A stretch of 46,360 nt of DNA from the NCBI GenBank assembly GCA_029339195.1, contig JAPTJF010000478.1, positions 1-46,360 on the forward strand, given 5' to 3'. A model generated the notes under the pieces. It saw only the letters and a program-made list of their open reading frames with translations. It was not told the origin of the DNA and did no database searches. Shown here one piece after another: positions 1 to 12,300 of this stretch. Origin of the DNA: Micractinium sp. NFX-FRZ. Its lineage: Eukaryota > Chlorophyta > Trebouxiophyceae > Chlorellales > Chlorellaceae. The stretch's first letter is position 1. Every line of letters begins with the position of its first letter. The position numbers and the translations under genes were made by a program.

Positions 1-45
1 GGGACTCTTGGAAGCAATAGGAAGCAAAAACAAGCTATTTGGGAT

Positions 46-76
46 AGTCGACTTGTAGTCGACTGGTAGTCGATTC
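46..76. repeat. short tandem repeat containing GTCGAC
   Basis: Three imperfect copies of a roughly 10-base unit (TAGTCGACT and variants) lie head to tail. The region from 1 to 180 otherwise shows nothing I can assign; it should be intron or upstream sequence of the gene whose first visible exon begins at 181. Confidence 0.55.
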
Positions 77-180
77 AGGGGTTCACTGCGGGAGCCCACA
101 GCACAGCAGCGACCGCCCCCCGCAGTGGCCACGAGGGCACCTAGCTGGCTCCCGCTCCGCCTTTCCCTCTTCGGTTTCAG

Positions 181-1787
181 CATTACTACGTCGTCAAGAA
201 GGGCCGCATCGTCGATGACGTCAAGGTGCGCCCAACCGCCACGACGTCTTACATCAACTCTACTGCCGCCCCACCGCCGCGCAGCCGCGTGCTGCCGGTG
301 CCGCCGACCTGCATCATGCAAGCGAGCATGTGCCGGGATTCGGGAATGCGCCAGTCTGTGGGGATGCAACTGCGCTGTCGCTAGGAGCCAACAGGCTGAG
401 GACCTAAACAGGCATGCTGAAGGGCCGTTAACAGCGCTGCCGCCGCTCCAGCTGCCGCTCATCATGACCATCCTGCCGATGGCCTGCCGTTGCTCGCTTA
501 CTTCAGAATCCAAGCCCTGACCCACTCCTATTCCCACCCTTCTCCACCATGGATCTTTTCCCTTCCTCCTTCCTCCTTCCACCCCTGCGCAGGGACAATA
601 CGCCCAGCGGGCATTCAACATTGCCATGCGCAACCCTGCCGTGAAGAGGCAGATGGCCGCCTGCGCCCCCGAGTCGTGCCGCATTGTCGCTACCACCCCA
701 GGCGGCGCATGCTATGACGTAAGCAAGGGAGGGTAGGGCTTCCGGGCTGCTGTGGAAGGCTACTGTTGTGGAGGGCTGCCAAAGGGGGCGGGCTGCCAAC
801 GGCACTGCCTGCTGCCACGACGACGGGGGCGGTGGGCGGGGTGCCTGCACCGGGTGGGGCATTGGCCAAGTGGGTGCTGCCGTGCGAGGCGGAGGGAAGT
901 GTGTGTGTGGGAGGCACACAGAAGTGAGGCGCGGTGCAGGCAGGATTGGGGTGCGTTGCACTGCAAGCAGAGCCACCCACCACTTGCTAGACCGGCCACA
1001 GGGCCCCGTGGCACCACCCGCATGTCGACTCCATGCACGTGAGGGTGCTGTTGGGATCTCAGGACACTGGCCCACTAGTGAGCTGTACTGAGGCCGCCCC
1101 AAGAGCGTGCCTACGTATACCCACCCAGGTCGCCCCCTATGCCTTAGCTGCCCGCGGGGAGCATGCCACAACCACCCACTCTTGTGCCCCTCAGGCCCAC
1201 AAGGTATCTTACAGCTGGAAAGAACCCACTGGCCCCACCTTTGCAGACTGACAAGTCCCTGAGCGGCCAGCAGATCCGAGGCACGTTCGGCTTCGACGTG
1301 AACGTGCGATACCGCTGCACCATGGCGCCCTTCAACCGCCCCGCCCGCACCCTTGTCACAGTGAGCGGGCCCCTCATCAGCATCCCCTGCCATGCATTGC
1401 GCTGCTCCCACCCTGGCTGGGCACTTTGCCCAGCCTCCTGGGCAGCTTGGACCCAGCTGCACCGCGTGCCATGCCCGGGCCCCCGTTTGCCCGGATACCT
1501 GCCCAGACACCTGCATCAATCGCTGCGCTGGCTGTTGAGCTTAGCTGGAGTGCGTGCAACGGGGCATAGGCAGCGTGGAGGCAGCCTTATGCAGTATGCT
1601 TGCAGGCTAGCACTCGCCGGGGCGCTCCCAACTGCCCACCCCCGCCCCCATCACACCCACTGGTCGCCCAGCCAACTTGGTTGAACCGTCCTGGACCAAG
1701 CTGCAGGTCTTTGCCCGCCACGACGCCTCCTACTTCAAGGCACCGGAAGTCTCGTGCACCTGCGATCACGGCGAGTGTGCTATGTGA
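181..1787 (+). CDS. cysteine-containing protein, 3' part of gene (4 visible exons)
   Basis: Exons: 181-225, 593-718, 1247-1360, 1707-1787, stop TGA. All have GT-AG borders and join in phase 0, giving 121 codons before the stop. The product carries cysteines in the second exon (ACAPESC, then GGACYD), one in the third (YRCTM) and a cluster at the end (VSCTCDHGEC), like an extracellular disulfide-bonded domain. The 5' end and any signal peptide are not visible, so this is partial. I do not recognise the family; algal pherophorin-like cell-wall proteins are one possibility but no diagnostic motif was identified. A TGTAA signal follows at 1995-1999, about 208 bases after the stop. Confidence 0.6.
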
Positions 1788-2131
1788 GCAGTGGTGGCGG
1801 CGGCGTATGCGTGTGGGGGTCGACCGAGCGTGGCGTGGCGACGGCGCAAAGCGTGCGAGGGGTTCTGACCCTCCCAGCGGCCGGCAGCTAGCGGAGCATG
1901 TCCATGGCACATGAGTGCTTCTCTTGTATTGCGAGCGTTTCTTTTAACACGTCGTGACCAGCATGAACGCCAATGGCATGAGGACCTAGTAAACTGTAAT
2001 ACTGCTGACCAGATGACAAATGGAGCAACAGTGTCCAGCCACTAATGTAGGGAGGCAGTGCACACATCATGAACTCCTCGGGCGAATGGCAAGGTCTGGG
2101 CGGCGGGGCTGCGCCTGGAGGGCAGCGGTGC
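1788..2131. other. intergenic, convergent 3' ends
   Basis: This lies between the + strand cysteine-protein gene and the - strand F-box-like gene. It contains the TGTAA element at 1995-1999 (+). No - strand TGTAA was found for the F-box-like gene in this interval. A 12-base sequence, GTGCTCATGAGC, occurs twice in tandem near 2128-2150 across the F-box gene's stop codon. No other gene is seen. Confidence 0.5.
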
Positions 2132-4725
2132 TCATGAGCGGTGCTCATGAGGGCTGATCAGTGTGGGCGTCATGGCGTTCGAATCAATCACCAGCTGTTG
2201 CAGGCTGGTGCAGCTTGCTGCCCAAGAAACCATGCTTGCCGAGGCTTCTGGCGCCTTGTCAGCAAAGCCCAGCGTGAGACAGGTCAGCTGCGCCGCTGCC
2301 GCCAACTGCGGCAGACTGCGGGCCAACACAGAAGCCGGGCACTCCAGCTGCTGCAACTGCGCCAGCCAGGGGCCACTCGGTAGCGCTGCCACTGGACCGC
2401 CGCCGCCTGCCGCTGCTGCTGCCGCTGACTCAGCGCTCCGCCAGAAGACGCTGCGCAGGCTGGTCAGGGAGAGGAAGAGGCACAAAAGAGTTGGGAAATA
2501 GGAGGGCCTGTGTAAGCAGCGCTTCAGGTGTCTCCTCGCCCCATGGCAGGCGGCCCATCCTCACTGCCGCACCATCCGCACCAACCCCACTCCCCCTCTG
2601 CAAACCAACGCCAGCGCGGCGCTCAGCAGGCACACGCGTGCGCAGCAGCTGCCAGTGCAGCAGCGCAGCGCGCACGCAGCCAGGACGTCACCTTGGCGGG
2701 TTGGCGGATGCCTGCCAGGGCTGCTCGCTCCCACACAGAAGCATTCACGCCCGTTGCTCGGTGCCACAGACAATGGGGTAGAGCAAATAGTATACAATTC
2801 CATTCACCACCTGCATCCCAGGCATGGACTTGATAAGCATACATACCAAGAGCAAGCCGACCCGCTGAGTGGGCCAAAGGGCCCTGCCAGCGCACCATTA
2901 GCGGCAAGCAAGCCACTCCGCCTTGCCTGCTGGCACGCGCCAGTCAGCTGTATGCCGGGGATGTAGGAGACGGCGGTGCAGCCAGCCAAGTACCCGCGCC
3001 TGCGCAGCTCCGCGTCAACCGCCTGGTACGTGTCGCCCGCTGCCATGTATTGCAGGTTAGCGGCGGTGCACAGCGGCCGCACCAACCCCACCATCCCGGC
3101 GCTTCCCAAATCCCAAGGGTCGGAATTCGTGTTTGTGCACATGCCCATGGGAGGCACGAGGCAGGGCGGGGGGGGCGGGGGCCTGGGCGCAGGCGGCGGT
3201 GGGGGCCGAGGCGGGCTGAGGCTGGGCTGGGAGTTGGGAGGAGGGGGGTGCAGCGGGGGTTTGCGCAGCCTGCACAGGGAGACAGGGTGGCTGATTTGTG
3301 TGCTTCTGTTGCGCACCCCTCTTAAGCTGCCGAGCAGGGTGGTCTTCCTCTCACATATGGTAGCATGGGGCGCAGCCAAGGGTGCCCGGCAGGACAGGGC
3401 ATGCATGCGCTGCTTTCAGCTCGCACCGTGGCGGCGGGCGGCGGGGAGGGCAGGCGCTTGCCTTCCATGCTGAAGACCTGCTGTGGCCAGGTGGCAGCAA
3501 CAAAGCACTGGCAGCCTGGTTGGTAGGGAGCAGGGGCGCTGCGTAGCACAACAGTGGCTCACCATTTGCAAATGCCCAGGTGCCTTTTAGTGCCTGCCCC
3601 CCTGCCTGGCAAGGTGTGTAACTTGGGGGTTAAATCGCCAGGTCGGCAGAGGGCGAGCACACCGCACTAGGTGCTTCCTTTTTTACAGGCCGCGTGACCA
3701 GCAACTGCGGCCAGCCACTGCGCCAGCTCAAATCCAGCAAAGTGAGGCAAAGTGAGGTCCTAGTCAACTAGCACGTCCTTTCCAAATGATACGTGGCACA
3801 CAGTGTTGGCAACGCTTGTAGGGAGGCATCCCCGCAGTTATTGCCCCCGCGGGCGAATGGCAAGCTTGCCGGTGGAGCGCCATGCAACGCCAGTCATCCC
3901 ATGCAACGCCAGTCATCCCAAGCCGGCCGGTGGAGCGCCATGCAACGCCAGTCATCCCATCACGCAGACAGCCTGCAGCAGCGCACCTGAGGCGGCATCT
4001 CCAGGCAGTCGGCGTCAGGACTCAGCTCTAGTCTGGTGAGGGAGGGAGGTAGGGCCGCCGTTGGTGCGAGCTGCAATGGGCCTCCATCCTCCCTGAGCAC
4101 TTGCAGCGCAGTCAGGCCCTCCAGCGACCCGCTTATGGTGAACGCAAACGTTTCGTCTTGGCACTGGAGCGACAGGCATTCCAGGCCGCGGCAGGCAGCC
4201 AGCCAGCTGCTGAGCGTGAGGGTGAAGGGGCCATAGATGCCGATGCGCAGGTCACGCAGCTGGCCGCCGGCGCCGCAGGCCGCCAACGCGCCAACCGTGA
4301 GCGCCTCCACCTCTTCCGTGCTGCATTGCTCGAACTCGAGGGGTACGCTCAGATGCAGTGATAGCGTGTGCGCATGTGGCGCCGCACGCACGGACAGCCA
4401 CTCGGCCAGCGAGCGCAGGCGGGCCAGGAAGAGCGCGGGGCCGTCTGCGTAAATATCCACGTGCACCTCCCTCAGCATTGCTGCAGAGGTGGCAACCTGC
4501 CTCCACCGCCGGCATACCGCAGGAATCGAGAGGTGCTGCCTGCAAGGATGGGGCAGGCAAGCTTGCGGTTTTGAGGCCACGGCACTGGCACGACGACAGC
4601 AGTGGCGGCAGGGGGGCAGAGGGATGACTGTGCAGCGGGACGGCGGCGGCCTACGAGTGCTGCGGGCCGACATGGGAGAACACGGTGACGAGCACGTCAT
4701 CCGGCAGCGCCTCAATTCCCGGCAT
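2132..4725 (-). CDS. F-box / leucine-rich-repeat-like protein (middle exons unresolved)
   Basis: Exon 1 is 4725-4655 and exon 2 is 4539-3987. They join in frame (TC|G) across a GT-AG intron to give an F-box: ALPDDVLVTVFSHV, then IPAVCRRWRQVA. F-box proteins recruit substrates to SCF ubiquitin ligases through SKP1. Exon 2 continues into leucine-rich segments (LRDLRIGIYG, LECLSLQC, SLTRLELSP), a plausible recognition domain. The terminal exon, 2459-2132, follows a strong polypyrimidine acceptor and ends in more LRR-like sequence (QLTCLTLGF, LQQLVIDSN) before TGA. Exons between 3986 and 2460 are not settled. Candidates are 3755-3690 and the coding-looking stretch 3150-2940 (AVDAELRRRGYLAG). The intron after exon 2 holds the repeat at 3883-3960. 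The divergent neighbour is the golgin-like gene. The terminal exon could belong to a separate gene; confidence is high only for exons 1 and 2. Confidence 0.65.
3883..3960. repeat. tandem repeat in F-box gene intron
   Basis: The 21-base string CATGCAACGCCAGTCATCCCA occurs three times (one copy slightly divergent), two copies adjacent and one after a spacer. A longer unit beginning GGTGGAGCGC occurs twice. It lies just downstream (in gene orientation) of exon 2 of the F-box-like gene. Confidence 0.8.
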
Positions 4726-6312
4726 CGCGCCCCGGCGTGTGCGTGCAGGGCAGAGCTGGTGCCCTCTTCCTGCTGTGCGAGGAAGCCCGTGAGTCGGGCA
4801 CAAGAGACGACAAGCGACAGGCACTTTCTGTCGAGGTCAAGGGCTTTCAGCCGCAGGCCCGCCAGCCCGCCGGGCCCCCGACCCACAGCACAGCATGGTG
4901 CCTGGGCGCAACTGTCACTGCTGCGCCCATGTCAATTAGATCAAGTAGACCACACCCTGTCCTCAAAGGTACAAGTACCGAAACTACAATGGTCGTAGCG
5001 AGGGCAGCGATCAGGCTCAAGGCGGTGGCTCGAGGGGAGGGGTGTTCAGCTACACCGAGCGCACCGCTTACGCTCCTCTGGCCCTCTGTTTCTTTGCCCT
5101 CCTGCGAGCCACTGGAAGAGCACTGCTACTGCATACTACGAGGTGCATGTTATCCCCATCCCCGGAGCTGTCTATCCAGCCCAGCCTGCAGCCCCTCCGC
5201 CCCAGGCAACCATCAGTTGGGGCCACCAGCAGCGGATCCACAGGCTGCACCATCGAAAAGCACACCTGCTGCCTGCTAAATTAGCAGGGGCCAGCGGCCC
5301 TTCCACTACTGCATCCCACTGTCCTTTGCCTTGCTCTCCATTATCTAACCCTGAACAGACCAGGTGTGGACATGCAAGCGTGGGCAATGAAAGTGCAGAG
5401 CACGCGCCCAAGGAAATGTGCGAGACGAGATTTAGCCAGAGGGCATGCAGGGTCTGGTGAGAGGCAGAGCCATGCGCTTCTCAAGAGGCGATAACGGCAT
5501 GCCACGAGCGTGGATTCCCAGTTATAAGATATATAGTGAGACTTCTGGGCTATAGCGAGCAATGGCGCAGCAAGCATGCAAAACGTGTGGGTCGTACCCC
5601 TCATGAGCAGCACTCAAGCAGCAGTTGCCCAGCCAAGGCATCAAGGGGCGCGGCATGCAGCAAGGGAGCTGGAAAGAGGAGATTAATGTCAGATAAGGGT
5701 GCGAAGGGAGTTGTTGGGACCTGTTGGGATCTGTCGGGACCTGTGGACAAGCAGGGTGGCGCATGAAGAGGCTGAAGGAGGATAGAGAGGGGCTTGAGCG
5801 AGTACCATGCAGTTACAGGCAGCCACAGCCTGTGGGGTGGCGCCTTAACAAGTGAGCAACCAAGTAGCTGTGTATGTTAACCCCATCAGGAGTCGGGGCG
5901 AGACAAAGACTCCACTTTAGGTGTTGCGCTTCAGGCACCCGCCAGCGCGGGCAACCGGGCCGGCAGCATCCCCCAGCTCCGGGTGGCTCAGGACCGCGGT
6001 GGACAGGTCAACGCCCACCCATGCCTGATGCAGGGTGGGCGCAGTAGCTTCAAGGAATATAAAAATACGCACGACACAAGGGTTCAGCTGTAATACCCTC
6101 CGTCAGGAGGGGACAGCACCGCTGCCTCCGCTGCCGCACACACGTGCTGCCCGTGCTGCGCCAACATGGAGGCTCGTGGGGCTTGGCACATCGCTGATTC
6201 CCGGCAGCTTGGAGCAGCGTCCGGGTACCTCTTCAGCGGTAGCAGCTGCACGCGGAGGTTGCGCTCTGCTAGCAGGCGCTTGCGGAGCGCAGCAACGGCG
6301 ATCGGAGCAAGC
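4726..6312. promoter_or_regulatory. divergent intergenic region between F-box-like and golgin-like genes
   Basis: About 1.6 kb separates the - strand F-box-like start from the + strand golgin-like start and should hold both promoters. Around 4970-5200 (+) a coding-looking patch reads YKYRNYNGRSEGSDQ, then FSYTERTAYAPLALCFFALL in one frame and YYEVHVIPIPGAVYPAQP in another; it could be a decayed or very short gene but no consistent exon model was found. A short repeat (GGGACCTGT / GGGATCTGT) occurs three times at about 5713-5745. No TATA box was assigned. Confidence 0.35.
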
Positions 6313-9300
6313 ATGTGGGGCCAGCTCAGCAGCCTCACACAGACGCTGGCCGAAAAGGCAAACGAGCTGATCGATGAAGTGGGAATGGAGGCCACGGCCG
6401 CTGCCGAGCAGCTGGTAAGCAGCGAGCGCGATCCGCCAGCCGCGTGCCGTGTGATCCGCCAGCCGAGTTGGGGGTCATCCAGGAGGACCATCCAGCTGCC
6501 GCAGTCACCAGTGACGCCGTCCTGGCGGGTGCCGCCGCTGGCGCTGCAACCGACCACCGCCTGCCACCCACCCGACCGCATCCTTGCTGCCCCTCCGCAG
6601 AGCCAGGCCCGGCATCAGGTGGGAGCATTACTGCAGGCCCCAACGGTAGGTTTGCCAGAGGGCATAGCCAGCACGACATGCTTGCAGAGCTTTATCCACA
6701 CACAGCATGGTGCTTCTCCCTGCTGTCGCTTCTGCCGCACCGCTGGGTGCTGGGTGCTTTTTCAATTTTTTGAGCGTTGCCCTTGTTGGGTGCTGCAGGA
6801 TGGCGATGGACTCCAGTTCGATGCCAACGGCATGCCCATGGACATGCCCGATACTGAGCGGCTGCCGCCGCCGCGCACGCAGTCTGCACGCGCGCGCAGC
6901 GCCGGCAGTGGCGGCAGCGGCGGCCCAGCGGGCCGACTGCTTGCTGCCGGAGGTAGCAGCAGCAGTGGCGGCAGGGAGGACTTGGAAGAAGAGAACCGGC
7001 AGCTGAGGAGCCGGCTGCAGGCAGTGGAGACGGTGAGTGCCGCGGGGGGCCGGGGCAGATGGTGCAGCAGGCAAGAGCAGGCAGCGCTGGCTAGCGGGCG
7101 GCATCGCCGTGCCTGGCCTGCCCACCCTATCCTGCCGCGTGTGTGTCTCATTGTGCAGGCTGCACTGCGTCAGAGATGTATCATTGCTGCCTGACATTGC
7201 AATGCATTTCTTGTGTGCCTTTGTCCCGCCTGCTCCACTTGCACCCTTCAGGCAGCGGCAGACGCGCTGGGTGAGCTCGAGGATTACAAAGAGCAGCTGA
7301 CAGCCGCGATGCAGTCCAAATCGCTGGCAGAAAAGGAGGTGGCCCGTGCCTCCAGCCAGCTTGCCAAGCTGCGTCAGCAGCACAAGGCGCTGCGCGAGCA
7401 GGCGGCTGCACAGCAGGAGGCGGCAGCATCGCAGAGCACCGATGCAGGGGTCAGTGATGGCGGTGCGACGGCGGCAGCGGCAGCGGCGGCAGCAGAGGAG
7501 CTGAGGCAGGAGGTAGAAGCGTTGCAGCAGCGCCTGGCAGCGGCGCAGCACGAAGCAGCAGAGGCGCGGCAGCAAGCCGCAGACGCTACAGCAGCGGCGG
7601 CAGCGCAGGGCGGGCTGGCAGCGGAGGCGTCTGCTGCAGCATCCGAGGCAGACGTCGGTGGGTCGGCAGCTGAGGAGCTGACAGCCATGAAGCTCAAACT
7701 GGCCAAAGCCAAGAAGCAGTTCCAGCTGCTGAAGAAGCAGGCAGCAGATGCCGGGGAGGCGCGGGATGCAGCGCTGTCCGAGGCAGCACAGCTGCGAGAC
7801 GAGCTGCAGGCAGCACAGGCAGCAGCTGCGGCCGCGGCAGAGGCGGCACCTGCGGCTGCGGCTGCAGCGGAGCAGGCAGAGGAGGCAGAGGCGCTGCGGC
7901 AGCAGCTGTCAGAACTGCAGCAGCAGCTAGGGGAGGCGCTGGCTGTCTGTGAGGCTGCAGAAGCTGCTGCTGCACAGGCGGCTGCTGAGCAGGCAGCAGC
8001 ACTGGAGGAGCGGCTGAGAGAGCAGGCAGCAGCAGCAGAAGATGCAGCAGCGGCAGCACAGGAGCAGCACCAAGAGCAGCTGGCGGCAGCAGTAGAGGAG
8101 CTGGCTGCAGCGGCAGCAGCACGGGAGGCGATCGAGGCGCGGGCCGCAGAGTTGCAGCAGCAGCTGGAAGGCAGCAGCGGCAGCGCGGCGTCAAACGCTG
8201 CGGCAGCGGAGCAGCAGGCATCTGAGCTGGCGGCGCAAGTGGAGCGGCTCAGTGAGCAGGCAAGCGAGGGCAGTATGTGTACACATGGGTGCTGCTTGCG
8301 GTCTGCACCTCTTGGAGTGGTGTTGCTCGCTGCATGACGTTGTGTGCTGATGCTGTGCACCTTTGCAGTGGCCGGATTTTAGTGTGTATCATTGTGCCCC
8401 CGCCTCCCATATGCTCCTCCGGTGCAGCTGCGAGAGGCTGAGGGCCAGGCGCAGGCTGCCGCTGATGCGGCGGCTGCTGAGCTGGCGGGTGCGGCTGAGC
8501 AGGCGTCCGCAGCGCAGCGGCAGGTGGCTGGCCTGCAGGAGCAGCTGCAGGCAGCCACAGAGCAGGCTGCCGCAGCTCAGCAGCAGGTAACCGTGGCAGA
8601 GGAGCAGCTGCAGGCAGGCAGGGATGAGACAGCTGTTGCACAGCAGCAGGCCGCGGACATGCAGCAGCAGCTTCAGGCGGCCGAGGCAAGCCAGCAGGCG
8701 GCTGCCGAGGCTGCCGCCGCTGAGCTGGCCGCCGCCACCCAGCTCGCGAGTGCAGCAGAAGCCAGGCAGGCTGAGCTGCAGCAGCAGCTGGACACTGCTC
8801 GCCAGGAAGCATCCAGCCTGCAGCAACAACTAGCATCTGCACGGGAAGAGGCGGCCAGGGTGCATCAGCAGGCCGAGTCGGCCCGCCAGGAAGCGGCTAA
8901 CCTGCAGCAGCAGCTGGAAGCCGCCAGCAGCAGCGAGGCAGCAGTGGATGCCGCCACCCTTGTGGCCGCTAAGCAGCAGGCAGAGGAGTCCCAGGCGCAG
9001 CTGGAGCAGCAGCAACGAGTGGCAGCGCAGCAGCAGGCGCGGGCTGAAGCGGCAGCAGCCGAGGCTGCCGAGGTGCGGCGGCAGCTGGAGGAGCAGCAGA
9101 GCGAGGTGGCTGGGCTATTAGAGCAGGCACAGATGGCAGCAGCCGAAGCTGCAGAGCTGCGAAGCCAGCTGGAGCGGCAGCAGAGCGAGGCGACCGCTCT
9201 GCAGGAGCAGGCGCAGGCGGCAGCAGCCGCGGCAGCGGAGGCGGAGGGGCAGCACGCCGAGCTGCAGTTGCAGCTTGAGCAGTGGCAGGAAGAGGCGGCA

Positions 9301-12300
9301 GTGATGCAAGAGCAGCACGAAGCAGCAGTGGCCGAAGCTGCCCAGTTGCGTGAAGAGCTGGCCAAGCAGACAGCCGAGGCAGAGGCATTGAGGGAGCAGC
9401 TGGCGGCGCAGCAGGAGCAGCTGCAGGCCGTGCAGGCGGTGGCAGCTGAGGCTGGGGATCAGGCAGCTCTGCAAGCTGAGCTGGCGGCACTGCGTGAAGC
9501 TGCAGAGTCGCTGCGGCAGCAACTGTCTGCGGCAGAAGGCGCTGCTGCCGCTGCCACTGCAGACGCTGAGCAGGCGGCTGCTGAGGCCGCGGCGGCGGGG
9601 CAGCAGCTGGCTGAGCAGCAAGCTGCAGCCGCCGAGCAGGTGGCAGGCCTGCAGCAGCAGCTTGCGGCGGCAGAGGCGGCACGTATGGCGGCAGCGGCAG
9701 GCGCTGAGGAGTCCGGCGCAGCTGTGCAAGCTGTGCAGCAGCGGGTCGCCGAGCTGGACCAGCAGCAGGAGGCCCTGCAGCAGACGCTGGCAGGCAAGGA
9801 AGCTGAGCTGGAGGTGCTTCGAGACGGAGCCAAAGCAGGTGAAAAGGGGTGTTCAGGCTGGTGTGCAGGGGTGTTCAGGCTGCAGCAGGACTGGAGCTGC
9901 CTGCAGTGCAGAGACAGTGGGTCGGCTGGGGGTGTGCCAGCGCTGGGCTGGGCGGTGGACAATGGAAGAGCATGGCGTTGCAAGTGTGCAACATTGGAGA
10001 GCGCCTTGCGGGTATGTGCACGCCTGCTGTTGCTGGCCACACTTGCACCCCACAAGTTCAAGTTGCTCAGCGCCCTCACCCTCTCCTCTCCTTCCTTGCT
10101 CCTTCAAATCCATCAGAGGCGGGCCTGGCGGCAGGCGCGGTGCGGGAGTCGCAGCAGCGTGTTGCGGCAGCAGAGCAAGCGGCAGCGGAGCTCAGAGCGC
10201 AGCTTCAGCAGGCACAGCAGGCGCAGCAGGAGGCATCGGCTGCAGGCGAGGAGCTTCGACAGCAGCTGGCAGCTGCAGAGGAGCGTGCAGCAGCGGCAGG
10301 TGGGCAGGCTGAGCAGCTGCAGGCGCAGCTGACAGCCACGCAGCAGCAGGCGGAGCAGCAGGCGGCGACAGCCGCAGAGCAAGCCCAGGCAGCAGCGCAG
10401 GGCCACCAGCAGCAACTTGAGGCGGCCACTGCTGCCGCTGCCGCCAGCGCTCGAGAGGCAGCGCTGGCGGAGGCCGGCCAGCAGGCAGAACAGCAGGCAG
10501 AGCAGCTGCGTGGGCAGCTGGCTGCAGCACAGCAGCAGGCAGAGGAGGCGGCGGCAGCACTGGCGGCCCTGCAGCAGCAGGCGGGGTCTGCGGAGGAGGC
10601 TCAGGCGGCAGCGGCTGCGGCCACACAGCGGGAGGCGGCGCTGCAGCAGCAGGTGCAGCAGCTGCAGCAGCAGGCGGCAGAGGCGCAGGCGGCAGCGGAG
10701 GCATCCCGGCAGCAGCTGGCAGAGCTGCAGCAGCAGGCGGAGGAGCGGCAGAAGCGGTTCCTTTTGGTGCAGGTGCGCTTTGTCTGGTTGGGCTCTCTGC
10801 ACTGCTTTGTGGGGCTGGGATCTCTGCACTGCTTTGTAGGGCTGAGCTGTGTGCGGGGCTGGGCTCTGCACGGCTTTGTGGGGCTATACTCTGTGCAGGT
10901 TTGTGAACATGGGAGCGTACTGCGTGCTGCTGCTGCTGGTGCAGACGTTGGGCAACGAAGCACCCCACAGGCGACCGCTGCCCTGGCGCCAGCACGTCAA
11001 TCCTGTGCAGGGCAGAGCTGGGCAGCAGGGTGCGCCAGCTGCCGCCACGGCTGTATTGAAAGCCAGGTGGCACTCAAGCGGTACCTCCCCTGCCTGATGC
11101 TAGCCGAAGCCACACGCGTGTGCTGCCTGCCTGCCTTACTGTGCCTCTCTTCTGCCTGCATCTGCCATGCTCCCAACCTGCAGACGGCCTTCAAAAAAAA
11201 GGAGCTGGAAATCACAGAGCAGCTGAGCTCCTTGCAGCAGGCCGCTGCCGCGGCCCAGGCGGCCGGTGCCGAGGCCGCCGCCCGCTGCGGCGCTGCAGAG
11301 GCAGCTGCAGAGGCTGCTAGGAAGGAGGCAGAGGCGGCCACGGGCCAGCTGGAAGCCGCAATGTCTGGTCGGGAGGCTGCCGAGGCGGCAGCAGCTGCTG
11401 CGCAGGCCAGCGTGGCACAGCAGGCGGGCCGGCTGGCTGCGGCTGAAGCGGCGCTGGAGACGGCACGCGCAGCGCATGCCGAGGCGGCGGGCGCTGCGGC
11501 CGATGCGGCGGCAGCGGCGCAGCAGCGCTTGCAGGAGGAGCTGGCGGCAGCGGCGGCGGCAGCGCAGGTCAAGCAGGGCAGCCTAGAGCAGGAGCTGAGT
11601 GCCGCCAGGTAGGAGGTTGGGGTGTGAGTTTGTTTGGGTGGGGATCAGAAGTTCTCCGCTGCTTTAAATACTTGGGTGTGTACGCCTGCCTGGGTGGGGA
11701 CTGCCAGCATGGGGCGTGCCTGCCCGCACAGTGCTGCACGGCTGCTTGCTGCGCTGTCGCTTGCTCGGCTGCCTGCCCGCAACGTGCCCTGGAATGCCGC
11801 TGCGATCCTGCCCTGCTTCGCTCCTCCCTGCTTCTCTGGCTGTCCTCTCCCTGCCCCCCTCTGCCTGACCCACCGCCGCTCCGCCCCCTCCCGCTGTTGT
11901 GGGGCGCAGGGGCCGCCTGGCGGATGCGCAGGCGCGGGCAGAGGCAGCAGAGGCCGCCAAAATCGAGCTGTCCCTGAAAGTTGCTGAGCTGGCAGCAGCG
12001 GCAGCCGAGGCGCACGACATCGATGCAGCTCCCCGCAGCCGCGGTCGGCGCGCCGCCGCTGCCTCTGCCGACGGAGAGCAGGGCGGCGAAGGTGGCAGCA
12101 CCGGAGAAGGAGGGGAGGAGGACGTGTTGGCACAGCGGGCGGAGGGGGCTGAGCTGGCGGCTGCGGCAGCAGGGAGGCGAGCAGCGGCGGCCGAGGCTGA
12201 GGTGGACAAACTCAAGGTGAGGGGTGAGAGGGGTGTGCATGGGGCGTGACTCGCAGTTGTAGGTGAGTTTTTGTTGGGCCGCATTAGGCGCGGCGCGGTT

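Noticed and set aside
8260..8280. GTATGT donor at about 8274 for the golgin-like intron
   Set aside because: It would be in phase 1, but the acceptor at 8427 needs phase 0 to continue the LREAEGQAQ heptads; the CAG|GCAAGC donor at 8260 fits.
7374..8360. 328-residue Ser/Ala/Cys-rich open frame on the minus strand
   Set aside because: It is the antisense shadow of the golgin-like coiled-coil exon; triplet-biased GC-rich exons leave the opposite strand open.
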